NCBI GenBank assembly: GCA_965227455.1 | Contig: OZ245752.1 | Coordinates: forward strand, 372,001-436,000 | From: JABDIP01 sp965227455 | GTDB lineage: Bacteria; Pseudomonadota; Alphaproteobacteria; DSM-16000; Inquilinaceae | Direction: 5' to 3' | DNA length: 64,000 nucleotides | Part shown: piece after piece, positions 7,329 to 16,399 of the stretch | Layout of the letters: each line of letters begins with the position of its first letter | How positions within the stretch are numbered: the stretch's first letter is position 1 | The notes under the pieces: generated by a model | What the model saw: the letters and a program-made list of their open reading frames with translations, nothing else | Told to the model about the DNA's origin: nothing | The model's database searches: none | Made by a program: the position numbers and the translations under genes

Positions 7329-8114
7329 TTAGCGCAGGTTGGTCACGGACTGCATCATCTGGTCCGTGGTGGTGATGACCTTGGAGTTCATCTCATAGGC
7401 CCGCTGGGCGGTGATCAGCTGGGTGATCTCGGCGACGATGTTGACGTTCGAGCTCTCCAGCATCCCCTGGTTGATGCGCCCGAAGCCGGCACTGCCGGGT
7501 ACGCCTACGGTGGCCGCGCCGGAGGCCGGGGTCTCCTTGAACAGATTGTCGCCGATCGCCTCCAGCCCGGCCTCATTGGCGAAGTTGGCCAGCTGGATCT
7601 GGCCGACATTGGTCGGCGTCACCTGGCCGTCGATGGAGACGATCAGCTCGCCATCCTGGTTGATCTCGATGTTCACCGCATCCGGCGGCACGGTACCCGG
7701 GCCGACCAGGGTGAAACCGTCCGGCGTCACCAGCTGGCCCTGGGGGTTGAGCTGGAACGAGCCGGCGCGGGTATAGGCGGTCTCGCCCGAGGGCAGGTCG
7801 ATCTGGAAGAAGCCCTCGCCGTTGATCGCCACGTCCAGCGGGTTGTCGGTGACCTGCATGTTGCCCTGCTCGTGGATGCGGTAGACGGCGGCGGATTCCA
7901 CGCCGGTGCCGATCTGCACCCCGGCCGGCACGATGGTGCCGGTGCTGGACGAGGTCGAGCCGACCCGGACCAGGCTCTGGTACAGCAGGTCCTGGAACTC
8001 GGCCCGCTGACGCTTGAAGCCGGTGGTGGTCATGTTGGCGATGTTGTTCGAGATCACCTCGACATTGAGCTGCTGGGCCAACATGCCCGTCGATCCGATG
8101 CTGAGCGAATTCAT
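7329..8114 (-). CDS. flgG: Flagellar distal rod protein FlgG
   Basis: FlgG forms the distal rod. The 261-residue product opens MNSLSIGSTGMLAQQLNVEVISNNIANMTTTGFK, the N-terminal flagellar rod/hook signature. The middle contains GEGFFQIDLPSGETAYTRAGSFQLNPQGQL, and the end is ITQLITAQRAYEMNSKVI, the C-terminal D0 helix shared by axial proteins. The ATG at 8114 has a GGAGAGG ribosome-binding site. The same frame stays open far upstream through flgF and beyond, but that is only a frame artefact. It lies 11 bases after the flgF stop within the same operon. Confidence 0.97.
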   Translation of the reverse strand: MNSLSIGSTGMLAQQLNVEVISNNIANMTTTGFKRQRAEFQDLLYQSLVRVGSTSSSTGTIVPAGVQIGTGVESAAVYRIHEQGNMQVTDNPLDVAINGEGFFQIDLPSGETAYTRAGSFQLNPQGQLVTPDGFTLVGPGTVPPDAVNIEINQDGELIVSIDGQVTPTNVGQIQLANFANEAGLEAIGDNLFKETPASGAATVGVPGSAGFGRINQGMLESSNVNIVAEITQLITAQRAYEMNSKVITTTDQMMQSVTNLR

Positions 8115-8125
8115 GGGGCCTCTCC

Positions 8126-8866
8126 TTAGCGTTGCGAGGTGCCGGCCAGGCGGCTGATCGAGTCGCGCTGGCGGTTGTGCTCGTCCTGGAGCAATTTCTG
8201 GGTGGACTGGTATCGCCGGGAGATCTCGATCATCCGGGTCATCTCCAGGATGGCCTGGACGTTGGAGCCTTCCAGCATGCCCTGGGCGATCTGCACATCT
8301 TCGGCTTCGGTCGGAACTTCGTTGCTGGCCAGAAGGCCGCCGCCGAGCGGCTTCATCTCGCCCTCGCGTTCGAAGGTGACGACCTTGAGCCGGCCGATCG
8401 GGCCCTGCTCCCCGGAGATGCTGCCATCCGGCGCGATTACCAGGGTGCCGGCCCCGGCCGGGATTTCGATCGGCTGATCGTCTTCGCCCAGGATCGGCAG
8501 CCGGTTGCTGTCCACCAGCCGGCCTTCGGCATCGATGGCCAGCCGGCCGGCGCGGGTGTAGCGCGGCCCGAAATCGGTCTCGACCACCAGATATCCGTCG
8601 CCCTGGATCGCCAGGTTCATCGGATCGCCGGTGCGCTCCATGGCGCCGGGGCGGGTGTCGCGCAGCACCGAGCGGTCGACCACCATGGCAATGTCCCGGT
8701 CTCGGTTCGACTGATCCCGGGTGGCATCGACCAGATGCATGCCGAACTGCATGCGCTGGGCCTTGTAGCCCGGTGTGTCGGCGTTCGCGATGTTGTTGGC
8801 GACGACCTCCAATTGCCGGCGCAGAACCACCTGGCGCGAGAGCCCGATATAGAGTGCGTTTTCCAT
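8126..8866 (-). CDS. flgF: Flagellar proximal rod protein FlgF
   Basis: FlgF is a proximal rod subunit. The 246-residue product starts MENALYIGLSRQVVLRRQLEVVANNIANADTPGYK and contains GDGYLVVETDFGPRYTRAGRLAIDAEGRLVD. It ends with the axial D0 helix (ILEMTRMIEISRRYQSTQKLLQ). The ATG at 8866 is preferred over longer in-frame starts because GGGGA lies just before it and because the sigma-54 promoter overlaps the longer reading. It is the first gene of flgF-flgG-flgA-flgH. Confidence 0.97.
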   Translation of the reverse strand: MENALYIGLSRQVVLRRQLEVVANNIANADTPGYKAQRMQFGMHLVDATRDQSNRDRDIAMVVDRSVLRDTRPGAMERTGDPMNLAIQGDGYLVVETDFGPRYTRAGRLAIDAEGRLVDSNRLPILGEDDQPIEIPAGAGTLVIAPDGSISGEQGPIGRLKVVTFEREGEMKPLGGGLLASNEVPTEAEDVQIAQGMLEGSNVQAILEMTRMIEISRRYQSTQKLLQDEHNRQRDSISRLAGTSQR

Positions 8867-8918
8867 TCCCCGTCCGGCATCCGTTTCCATGTCGGCCCGA
8901 TGGCCGCGCCGGGTGAGG

Positions 8919-8934
8919 TGCATGTGCCGTGCCA
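8919..8934 (-). promoter_or_regulatory. Sigma-54 (RpoN) promoter of flgF-flgG-flgA-flgH
   Basis: On the minus strand the site reads TGGCACGGCACATGCA. It matches TGGCACG-N4-TTGCA at all but one base, with correct -24/-12 spacing. It lies 53 bases upstream of the flgF ATG, the same geometry as the flgI promoter. Confidence 0.8.
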
Positions 8935-9093
8935 GGTCGCAAGGGCCCGGAATCGCTGGGCTTTCGGTGGTATCGCCGGCGCCGGCTGGGACGGGGTTGC
9001 CGCCCTGGGGAACCCCTTGCCGGGCAGTTCCTGCCGGGCCCTATCGCGCGCGCCGGAGTCTTCCGTCGCACAAACACAAATTGAAACAGCTTA

Positions 9094-9101
9094 TTAACCA
9101 T
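9094..9101 (+). promoter_or_regulatory. CtrA-type half site before fliL
   Basis: TTAACCAT is the consensus CtrA half site known from Caulobacter class II flagellar promoters. It lies 52 bases before the fliL ATG. A good upstream TTAA partner is missing, so the call rests on the half site and its position. Confidence 0.5.
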
Positions 9102-9152
9102 CGCGCTGCAACATCCGTTGGCTGAAACGATGCACGTTCAACGAGCCCCTGG

Positions 9153-9683
9153 ATGAGTGACGAGACGGCCGGCGAAGGCGCCGAGGAGTCGGTAGCCGAA
9201 GAGCCGCCCAAGAAATCCGGCGCCATGAAACTGGTGCTTCTGATCGTGCTGCCCTTGCTCCTGCTGGGCGGCGCGGGCGGGGGCCTGTTTGCGACCGGCA
9301 TGCTCGACTCCCTCCTGGGGGTAGAGCCCGAGATGGAAGAGGAACACGCGGAGGTTGAGGAGGAGGCCGCGCCGACCCCGGGTTTCTTCTACGAGCTGCC
9401 GGATATGGTGGTGAACCTGAACAGCGGCCGGCGGCGACAGAATTTCCTCAAGCTGAGCGTCAGCCTGGAGCTGGGCAGCGAGCAGGACGTCACCACCGTC
9501 GAGCAGGTGCTGCCGCGCATCGTGGACAATTTCCAGGTCTACCTCAGGGAACTCAGGATCGAGGACCTGCGCGGCTCCGCCGGCCTCTACCGGCTGCGCG
9601 AGGAATTGCTGCGCCGGGTCAGCGTCGCCGCGGCGCCGGCCGATGTGCGCGACGTGCTGTTCCGCGAAATGCTGGTCCAGTAG
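9153..9683 (+). CDS. fliL: Flagellar basal-body-associated protein FliL
   Basis: FliL is a single-pass inner-membrane protein that surrounds stator units and supports torque. The 176-residue product has a short acidic cytoplasmic N-terminus, a transmembrane helix (MKLVLLIVLPLLLLGGAGG, about 25-43) and an acidic linker. The periplasmic stomatin-like domain follows (FYELPDMVVNLNSGRRRQNFLKLSVSLEL and RIEDLRGSAGLYRLREELLRRV). The end FREMLVQ is typical. It heads fliL-fliM-DUF6468-motE-like-TPR. A CtrA half site lies upstream; the Shine-Dalgarno is weak. Confidence 0.95.
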   Translation: MSDETAGEGAEESVAEEPPKKSGAMKLVLLIVLPLLLLGGAGGGLFATGMLDSLLGVEPEMEEEHAEVEEEAAPTPGFFYELPDMVVNLNSGRRRQNFLKLSVSLELGSEQDVTTVEQVLPRIVDNFQVYLRELRIEDLRGSAGLYRLREELLRRVSVAAAPADVRDVLFREMLVQ

Positions 9684-9718
9684 GCCGGGCCCGCTCAGGT
9701 AGCCATCAGAGAGACGGA

Positions 9719-10801
9719 ATGTCCGACGAGACCGAAAAGCCCGAAGGCGAGGACGGGTCCGCCGACGAAGACGCCGCCGCCCTGGCCAAGGAGTGGGAGG
9801 AGTCCGGCGACGGCGAGGGCGCCGACGGCGACCGCGTGCTCGACCAGGACGAGATCGACAGCCTGCTCGGCACCGGCGGCGACGATGAGGAGACCACCAC
9901 CGGGGTGATGGCGCTGATCAACAGCGCCATGGTCAATTACGAGCGTCTGCCGATGCTCGAGGTGGTGTTCGACCGCATGGTCCGGCTGATGTCGACCTCG
10001 CTGAGGAACTTCACCTCCGACAATGTCGAGATCAATCTCGACCAGATCAGCTCGATCCGCTTCGGCGACTACCTCAACTCGATCCCGCTGCCGGCCATGC
10101 TGGCGGTGTTCAAGGCCGAGGAATGGGACAATTACGGCCTGTTGGTGGTCGACAGTGCGCTGATCTATTCGATCGTCGACGTGCTGCTGGGCGGGCGCCG
10201 CGGCACGGCGGCGATGCGCATCGAGGGCCGGCCCTACACCACCATCGAGCGCAAGCTGGTGGAGCGGCTGGTCAAGGTGGTGCTGGCGGATATGAGCGCC
10301 GCCTTCGATCCGCTATCCACCGTCGCCTTCCGCTTCGACCGGCTGGAGACCAATCCGAAATTCGCCACCATCGTCCGCCCGAGCAACGCCGCCCTGCTGG
10401 CGCGCCTGCGGGTCGACATGGAGGATCGCGGCGGCCGCATCGAGTTGATGGTGCCCTACGCCACGCTGGAACCGGTCCGCGAGATGCTGCTGCAGATGTT
10501 CATGGGCGAGAAGTTCGGCCGCGACTCGATCTGGGAGAGCCATCTGGCCAGCCAGCTCTGGCAGACCGATCTATCGATCGGCGCGGTGCTCGACGAGGTC
10601 ACCCTGTCCTTGCGCGATGTCTTGGAGTGGAAGGTCGGATCTCGGCTGATGCTGGATTGCCCGCCGGACGGCGAGATCGAGCTGCGCTGCGGTGAATTCG
10701 CCATGTTCAAGGGCCGCATGGGTCGCTCCAAGGGCAATATCGCGGTGCAGATCAGCGGCGACGCCAAACCACCACAGCCGGAAGAGGGGGGCGGCACGTG
10801 A
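9719..10801 (+). CDS. fliM: Flagellar motor switch protein FliM
   Basis: FliM is the C-ring subunit that binds phosphorylated CheY and sets rotation direction. The 360-residue protein has an unusually long acidic N-terminus (about 40 residues) before the CheY-binding LDQDEIDSLLG motif. The CheC-like middle domain (NYGLLVVDSALIYSIVDVLLGG) and a C-terminal SpoA domain (LRDVLEWKVGSRLMLD, then FKGRMGRSKGNIAVQI) follow. An agagagacgga ribosome-binding region precedes the ATG. The stop overlaps the next gene's GTG by four bases, indicating translational coupling. Confidence 0.97.
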   Translation: MSDETEKPEGEDGSADEDAAALAKEWEESGDGEGADGDRVLDQDEIDSLLGTGGDDEETTTGVMALINSAMVNYERLPMLEVVFDRMVRLMSTSLRNFTSDNVEINLDQISSIRFGDYLNSIPLPAMLAVFKAEEWDNYGLLVVDSALIYSIVDVLLGGRRGTAAMRIEGRPYTTIERKLVERLVKVVLADMSAAFDPLSTVAFRFDRLETNPKFATIVRPSNAALLARLRVDMEDRGGRIELMVPYATLEPVREMLLQMFMGEKFGRDSIWESHLASQLWQTDLSIGAVLDEVTLSLRDVLEWKVGSRLMLDCPPDGEIELRCGEFAMFKGRMGRSKGNIAVQISGDAKPPQPEEGGGT

Positions 10802-11265
10802 TCGCCGATTACGGACTCATCCTGGACGGGCTCATCGTGGTGCTGCTTTGCGCCACGGTGGTGTATGCCGCCGCCCTGAACCGGCGCATCGCCCGGCTGC
10901 GCGACAATCGGGCCGAGCTGGAGCTGGCTGCTCGGGCGATGGCCGACGCCGCGCTCAGGGCCGATACCGCCATCAAGGGGCTGAAGCAGACCGCCGGCAG
11001 CGTCGGCGCCGCCATCCAGAGCGATATCGACAAGGCCCGGACGCTGCGCGAGGAGCTGACCTTCCTGGTAGAGGCCGGCGAGGCCCTGGCCGGACGGCTG
11101 GAGGCGGCGGCCAGCGGTGTCGGCCGCGCCGCCGAAGCGGCCCGCCCGCAATCGGCCGAATCCGAACCGGCCAAGGACCCGGCCAAGCCGCGCAAGGGTA
11201 AGGCGGCGGATGGCGGCGGGCGCAGCAAGCGGGCCTTGATGAAGGCCATCGAGAACCTGCGCTGA
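10798..11265 (+). CDS. DUF6468 family flagellar-locus membrane protein
   Basis: A 155-residue protein starting at a GTG inside the fliM stop (GTGA overlap). It has one N-terminal transmembrane helix (YGLILDGLIVVLLCATVVYAAAL) and then a long coiled-coil-like helix (RRIARLRDNRAELELAARAMADAALRA). A low-complexity Lys/Glu/Ala tail ending KRALMKAIENLR is typical of DUF6468. These proteins sit directly after fliM in many Rhodospirillales, and their role is not established. A link to the motor or basal body is inferred from position only. Confidence 0.75.
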   Translation: MIADYGLILDGLIVVLLCATVVYAAALNRRIARLRDNRAELELAARAMADAALRADTAIKGLKQTAGSVGAAIQSDIDKARTLREELTFLVEAGEALAGRLEAAASGVGRAAEAARPQSAESEPAKDPAKPRKGKAADGGGRSKRALMKAIENLR

Positions 11266-11268
11266 CCG

Positions 11269-12045
11269 ATGACCCAGACCGCCCCCGCCACCGCTCCCGC
11301 CCAGCTTCCTGCACCCCGGCCGGCCCCCCGAAAGGCCGCCCGCCGGCGCTTGCGCATCCGCCTGCTGCCGGCCCTGATGTTCGTATCCGTGCTGATGGTC
11401 GGCGTGCGCGTCGGCGATCTGTGGGAGGGCGTCACCGGCACCGGCCCAGAGGCGGCGCGCTCGCTGCTGGCCGCCGAGGCCCGCTCGGATGAGCCCATGG
11501 ACAGCCAGATGGCGGAGGCCGCGACCGGCGATGGGATGATGGCCGAGGCGACGGCATCGGATGGAGCGGAGATGGGGTCGGAGACGATCGACCAGCCCTT
11601 CGGCCTGCCGGCCTTCGATCCGGAGGATCTGAGCGCCGGCGAATGGGACCTGCTGCAGCAGCTTTCCGCCCGCCGAGACGCCCTCGACCAGCGGGAGCGC
11701 GACCTGGACCAGCGCGAGGCGCTGCTGGCCGTCGCCGAGCAGCGGGTCGACGAGAAGGTGGCCGAGCTGGAGGCCGTGCGCGGGCAGATCGAGGAGCTGC
11801 TCGGCCAGGTCGACGAGGAAGGCGAGGCGCAGCTTCTGGGACTGGTCAGCATCTATGAATCCATGCGGCCGGCCGATGCCGCGACGATCTTCAACGGTCT
11901 CGACCTGGAGGTGCTAATCAGCGTGCTGGAGCGCATGCGCGGGACCAAATCGGCCGCCATCCTGGCCGGCATGAATCCGGAACGCGCCCGTCTGGTGACC
12001 ACCGAACTGGCGCGTCGCCGGGATCTGCCGGAACTGCCGGACTAA
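11269..12045 (+). CDS. MotE-like protein (MgtE N-domain superfamily)
   Basis: The 258-residue protein has a proline-rich cytoplasmic N-terminus, one transmembrane segment near residues 37-55 (LLPALMFVSVLMVGVRVG) and an acidic linker. A coiled coil (LLQQLSARRDALDQRERDLDQREALLAVAEQRV) follows. The C-terminal domain SIYESMRPADAATIFNGLDLEVLISVLERMRGTKSAAILAGM is the MgtE-N-like fold of MotE, a periplasmic partner of the stator protein MotC in Rhizobium. No motC is in the window, so a stator-chaperone role is inferred. It lies three bases after the preceding stop and three before the next start. Confidence 0.78.
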   Translation: MTQTAPATAPAQLPAPRPAPRKAARRRLRIRLLPALMFVSVLMVGVRVGDLWEGVTGTGPEAARSLLAAEARSDEPMDSQMAEAATGDGMMAEATASDGAEMGSETIDQPFGLPAFDPEDLSAGEWDLLQQLSARRDALDQRERDLDQREALLAVAEQRVDEKVAELEAVRGQIEELLGQVDEEGEAQLLGLVSIYESMRPADAATIFNGLDLEVLISVLERMRGTKSAAILAGMNPERARLVTTELARRRDLPELPD

Positions 12046-12048
12046 TCC

Positions 12049-15000
12049 ATGCGGCAACCCATGGCGAGCATCCCGACCACAGAGCGCCAGGGGCAACCGT
12101 TACGACGCAGCCCCCGGACGACTGTCTTCCTTGCCGCGGCACTGGCCGCGGTGTTTTCGCTTATGGCAGCCGCCGCCGACGCGGCGGAAGTCCACGGCCG
12201 CGACCTCGGCGATCGCGGCGAGCTCGAATTCGCGTGGGATATGCCGGCCGAATACCGCATGCGCCGCGACGGTGACCGGGTCCTCGTGGTCTTTGGGCAG
12301 CAGATCGGCGAGGGCGCGGCGCAGGCCTTCCGGCGGGTCGGGAGCTATATCGTGGAAGGGCGCGTCATCAGCGGCGGCTCCACCATCCTGATGGTGCTGC
12401 AGCCCTCCACGGTGCTGGTCGACCGGCAGGATGGCGGCAGCGTGGTCTTCGAACTGGTGACGGTGGATATCGAGGCGGCCACCGCCCCGCCCGAGGAGCC
12501 GCCCCCGGAGGAGATGGAGACGGCGGCCATGCCCGATCCGGCGCCTGCGCCAGCGCCCCCGCCGATGCCGGCGCTCGACCTCTCCGCCGACCCGGCCCCG
12601 GAACCCGCGCCCGTGCCGCCCGCACCGGTGCTCGACCTGTCGCCCGTGCCGTCCCCGGCGCCGCAACCGGTCGCCGAACCGCGGCCCACCATCCGCGTGC
12701 GCGGCGGCGAACATGCCGACTACAGCCGCATCGTGTTCGACTGGCCGGCCGAGGTCGGTTACCGCGCCGAGCAGGATGGCGGCAATGTGCACATCACCTT
12801 CGAGGCGCCGGCCGACGCCGATTTCGCTCGCGCCGCGCCGGCCAATCTGAGCCGGGTCGACGCGCTGCGCCAGATCGGCGAGTCCGGGCCGCTGCGGGTC
12901 ACCGTCGCCGTGCCCTTCGATGCCGGGCTGCGGCATTTTCGTCTCGGCCCGAAGGTCGTGATCGATATCCTCGAGGGCGACGGCACGCCCACACCGGTGC
13001 GCGCCGAAGCACCCATGCCGGCCCCGGAGCCGCCGCCGGCCCCGCCCATGGCGGAACCGGCGACACCGCCGCGGCCGGAACCGCCGCCGCCCGTCATGAC
13101 GGCCGAGCGGGACCCGGAGACCCGCATTCCCCATTCCAGCGCTCCGGAGCAGTCTGAAACCATGGAGACCGCGGAGCCCGATATGGCGGAGCGGCCCGTC
13201 GGACAGCCGCTGTCCCTTTTGCCCGACCGGTCGCTCGTGCGGGCGCCGGTCACCGTCGAATCGCTGGCGCCGCTGCCCGTGGACCCGATCGCCCGGTTCG
13301 ATCCCGGCGTCCCGTCCGCCCTTGCGGTGTTTCGCCGCGGCCGTTCGCTCTGGGTGATCTTCGCGGCGGAAAGCGGCCTTGACGCCAATGTGCTGGCGGC
13401 CCAGGGCAGCCCGCTGGGCAGCGCCGATGTGGTCCGCGCCGAGGGTGGGATCGCATTGCGCTTCGAGCCCGACGAGGAGGGCGAGGTCGTCGTCAGCCGT
13501 CGCCGCACCATGTGGCGGGTGGCGCTGGAGCCTGCCGCGATCCGCTCGGCCCAGGCGCTGGAGGTCGTGCCGCAGCCGGACTATCCGCTGGGCGCCCGCC
13601 TGCTGGTGGAGGGGGCGACGGCGCAGGGGCTGGTCCGGCTCAACGACCCCGTGGTCGGCGACACCCTGATCGCCGCCCCGATGCGGGAACCCTCCATCGG
13701 CCTGGCCGAGGGCGCCAGCTTCGCCCAGGTGCGGCTGCTGCCGTCGATCCAGGGCCTGGTGGCGCGTCCGACCTCCGAGAGCCTGGCGATGCGCCTCGCC
13801 ACCGACGGGGTCGAGATCACCGACGCCGATGGGCTGCTGCTCTCCGCGTCGGTCGACACGGCGCGCGAAGTCACAACCATCGCCCCGCCCATCGAAACCG
13901 ACGGTCGCCTGCTGGAGGTGGAAATATGGCGCGGCGTTGGCGGCGTGGAGTTCATCGAGCAGCGCCAGGCCTTGCAACGGGCCCTGGCCCTGGCGCCGGA
14001 GATGGACCGTGACCGGGCCCGGCTCGATTTCGCCCGATTCAACTTCGCCCATGGTTATGCCCAGGAGGCGCTTGGGCTCCTGGACCTGGTCGAGGAGAGC
14101 CAGCCCTCGATCGCCGGGCGGGAGAGCTTCGTGATGCTGCGCGGTGCGGCGCGCGTGCTGGCGGAGGAGATCGAGGCGGCGGCGGAGGATCTCAACCATC
14201 CGGGGCTGGCGGAATCCCGCGATGCCGCCCTGTGGCGTGGCGTGGCCGCCGCCAAATCCGAGGATTGGCCGCGCGCCGCCGCCGAGTTCGAGAAGGCCGG
14301 TCGGCTGATCGAGACCTATCCGCGCCCCTTCGCCGATATGCTGACCCGGCTGGCGGCGCGCACGGCCATCGAGACCGACGACCCCCAGGCGGCGGAGGTC
14401 CAGCTCAATCGCATGTCCGCGCTGACCCGCGGCGAATCCGATGGCTGGGCATCGACCCAGTATCTGCGCGGCCTGATGGCCGCCAAGGCCGGCCGGTCGG
14501 CGGCGGCCACCGCCGCCTTCGAAGCCGCGGCGGCCTCCGACGACCGGTTCCACCGCACCCTGTCGGAACTGGCGCTGATCGAGTTCGATCTGTCGGAAGG
14601 CAATATCGAGTGGGATGAGGCGGTGGCGACCTTCGAATCCCTGCGCTTTGCCTGGCGCGGCGACGAGATCGAGTTCCAGCTGATCGACCGGATCGAGGGG
14701 CTGTATTGGCAGCACGGCCGCTTCCGCAGCGCCTTGGAGACCTTGCAGCAGGCCTCCCGCTCCTTCCCGGAGACGCCGGCCGGAGAGGCCTACGCGGCCC
14801 GGCTGCAGGCGCGGTTCGTGGAATTGTTCGGATCCTCCAGGGTGCGGTCCATGCCGCCGCTGGCCGCGATCTCGCTCTATCACGACTTCGCCGAGCTGAT
14901 GCCGGACAACGAGGATGGCGACCGGGTCCTGCTGGGGCTGGCCGAGCGGCTGGTGGAGATCGATCTGCTGGACCAGGCCGGCGACATCCTGGCGGAGTTG

Positions 15001-15612
15001 ATCGAGACCCGGCTCGACGGTGCCGACCGGGCCCGGACCGGCACCCGGCTGGCCGGCATCCGTCTGCTTTCCGGACAGCCCGGTGCGGCGCTGGAGGCCC
15101 TGGATGCCAGCCAAGAGGAGGCCGATGCGCTGCCGGCGCTAGCGGCCGAGCGCCGTCTCCTTCGCGCCCATGCCTATGCCGAACTGGGCCAGCCCGCCGA
15201 TGCGCTGACGTTGCTGGCCGAGGACCGCACGCCGATCGCGGCGGCGGCGCGGGCGGATATCGCCTGGCGCGGCCAGGATTGGAGCACCGCCGCACGGGCG
15301 CTGGCGGAACTGATCGAGCCGCCGCCATCGCCGGGCAGCGCGGTCGCCGAGGATCAGGCCAAGCTCGTGCTCAATCTCGGAATCGCCCTGGCCTTGTCCA
15401 ACGACACTGCCGGGCTGGACCGGCTGGCCGGGCAATACGGGCCCGGAATGGCGCGATCGACCGCCGCCAACACCTTCGCGATCCTGACCCGCTCCTCAGG
15501 CGGCACGCCCCAGATCGCCGATCTGGCGGCGATCCGTCAGCAGGTGTCAGAGGTCGACCTGTTCCAGCGCTTCCTGTCCGGCTACCGCACCGCCGGCGAT
15601 CCGCAGAGCTGA
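12049..15612 (+). CDS. Large secreted tetratricopeptide-repeat protein of the fliL-fliM operon
   Basis: A 1187-residue protein with a signal peptide (VFLAAALAAVFSLMAAAADA, about 25-45). Two related beta-rich segments at roughly 47-140 and 225-320 look like AMIN-type domains; the second includes HADYSRIVFDWPAEVGYR and GPKVVIDILEG. They are separated by Pro/Ala-rich linkers. From about residue 650 to 1160 the protein is helical with TPR-like repeats (for example GRLIETYPRPFADMLTRLAAR, AYAELGQPADALTLLAED). Such proteins close the fliL-fliM cluster in other Rhodospirillales. AMIN-like plus TPR architecture suggests a periplasmic, peptidoglycan-linked scaffold for the motor, but this is inference. 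Confidence 0.8.
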   Translation: MRQPMASIPTTERQGQPLRRSPRTTVFLAAALAAVFSLMAAAADAAEVHGRDLGDRGELEFAWDMPAEYRMRRDGDRVLVVFGQQIGEGAAQAFRRVGSYIVEGRVISGGSTILMVLQPSTVLVDRQDGGSVVFELVTVDIEAATAPPEEPPPEEMETAAMPDPAPAPAPPPMPALDLSADPAPEPAPVPPAPVLDLSPVPSPAPQPVAEPRPTIRVRGGEHADYSRIVFDWPAEVGYRAEQDGGNVHITFEAPADADFARAAPANLSRVDALRQIGESGPLRVTVAVPFDAGLRHFRLGPKVVIDILEGDGTPTPVRAEAPMPAPEPPPAPPMAEPATPPRPEPPPPVMTAERDPETRIPHSSAPEQSETMETAEPDMAERPVGQPLSLLPDRSLVRAPVTVESLAPLPVDPIARFDPGVPSALAVFRRGRSLWVIFAAESGLDANVLAAQGSPLGSADVVRAEGGIALRFEPDEEGEVVVSRRRTMWRVALEPAAIRSAQALEVVPQPDYPLGARLLVEGATAQGLVRLNDPVVGDTLIAAPMREPSIGLAEGASFAQVRLLPSIQGLVARPTSESLAMRLATDGVEITDADGLLLSASVDTAREVTTIAPPIETDGRLLEVEIWRGVGGVEFIEQRQALQRALALAPEMDRDRARLDFARFNFAHGYAQEALGLLDLVEESQPSIAGRESFVMLRGAARVLAEEIEAAAEDLNHPGLAESRDAALWRGVAAAKSEDWPRAAAEFEKAGRLIETYPRPFADMLTRLAARTAIETDDPQAAEVQLNRMSALTRGESDGWASTQYLRGLMAAKAGRSAAATAAFEAAAASDDRFHRTLSELALIEFDLSEGNIEWDEAVATFESLRFAWRGDEIEFQLIDRIEGLYWQHGRFRSALETLQQASRSFPETPAGEAYAARLQARFVELFGSSRVRSMPPLAAISLYHDFAELMPDNEDGDRVLLGLAERLVEIDLLDQAGDILAELIETRLDGADRARTGTRLAGIRLLSGQPGAALEALDASQEEADALPALAAERRLLRAHAYAELGQPADALTLLAEDRTPIAAAARADIAWRGQDWSTAARALAELIEPPPSPGSAVAEDQAKLVLNLGIALALSNDTAGLDRLAGQYGPGMARSTAANTFAILTRSSGGTPQIADLAAIRQQVSEVDLFQRFLSGYRTAGDPQS

Positions 15613-15640
15613 CCGGCGCCGAGCGACTCCGGGCCCGCGG

Positions 15641-16399
15641 TCAGCCGCCGTAACTTCGGATCAGGCTGCCGGCGATCAGATACCAGCCGTCGACAAGCAC
15701 GAAGAAGACCAGCTTGAACGGCAGCGAGATCATGATCGGCGGCAGCATCATCATGCCCATCGACATCAGGATCGACGCCACCACCATGTCGATGATCAGG
15801 AAGGGCAGGAACAGCAGGAAGCCGATCTCGAAGGCCCGGCGCAGTTCGCTGATCATGAAGGCCGGCACCAGCACCTGAAGCGGCACTTCCTCCGGCTCGG
15901 CGATGTCGGTCTCGCCCGACATGTCCATGAACAGGGCGAGGTCCTTCTCCCGCACATGGCCCAGCATGAAGCTGCGGAACGGCGACACGGTGCGCTCGAA
16001 GGCAGCGGCCTCGTCGATCTCTTCGGCCATCAGCGGCTGGATGCCCTCGTCATAGGCGGCCATGAAGACCGGGCTCATGATGAAGAAAGTGAGGAAAAGG
16101 GCGAGGCTGATCAGGACCGAATTCGGCGGCGTCTGCTGGATGCCGAGCGCACTGCGCAGGAACGACAGCACGATGACGATGCGGGTGAAGGAGGTCACCA
16201 TGACCAGGATCGAGGGCGCCAGCGACAGGATCGTGATCAGCGCCACGATCTGCAGGATCAGGCTGGTGGTCTCGCCGTCCCCGGCGCCGAGGTCGAGGGA
16301 CAGGGCCTGGGCCGCCGCCGGTTCGCCCGCAAGGGTGACCAGGGCCAGCAGGCCCAGCCCGGCGAGCCAACGGAGCCGCGCGGATCGGCGCCGGGTCAT
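15641..16399 (-). CDS. fliP: Flagellar type III export gate protein FliP
   Basis: FliP forms the core of the FliPQR export gate. The 252-residue product has a cleavable signal peptide ending near AAAQA, then TSFTRIVIVLSFLRSALGIQQTPPN, the conserved FliP signature. Four membrane segments, ISELRRAFEIGFLLFLPFLIIDMVVASILMSMGMMMLPP and a C-terminal FVLVDGWYLIAGSLIRSY complete it. It overlaps fliO by four bases and is the last gene of flhX-hypothetical-fliO-fliP. The genes for its partners fliQ and fliR lie in another operon at 19274-20527. Confidence 0.97.
   Translation of the reverse strand: MTRRRSARLRWLAGLGLLALVTLAGEPAAAQALSLDLGAGDGETTSLILQIVALITILSLAPSILVMVTSFTRIVIVLSFLRSALGIQQTPPNSVLISLALFLTFFIMSPVFMAAYDEGIQPLMAEEIDEAAAFERTVSPFRSFMLGHVREKDLALFMDMSGETDIAEPEEVPLQVLVPAFMISELRRAFEIGFLLFLPFLIIDMVVASILMSMGMMMLPPIMISLPFKLVFFVLVDGWYLIAGSLIRSYGG

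Noticed and set aside
7329..9101. A 590-codon open frame through flgG and beyond its start
   Set aside because: Only the part after 8114 matches a family; the rest is the antiparallel or out-of-frame shadow of flgF and the promoter region.
12100..15114. Long open frame opposite the TPR protein
   Set aside because: GC-rich codon bias gives long antisense frames; the product has no fold, motifs or ribosome-binding site.
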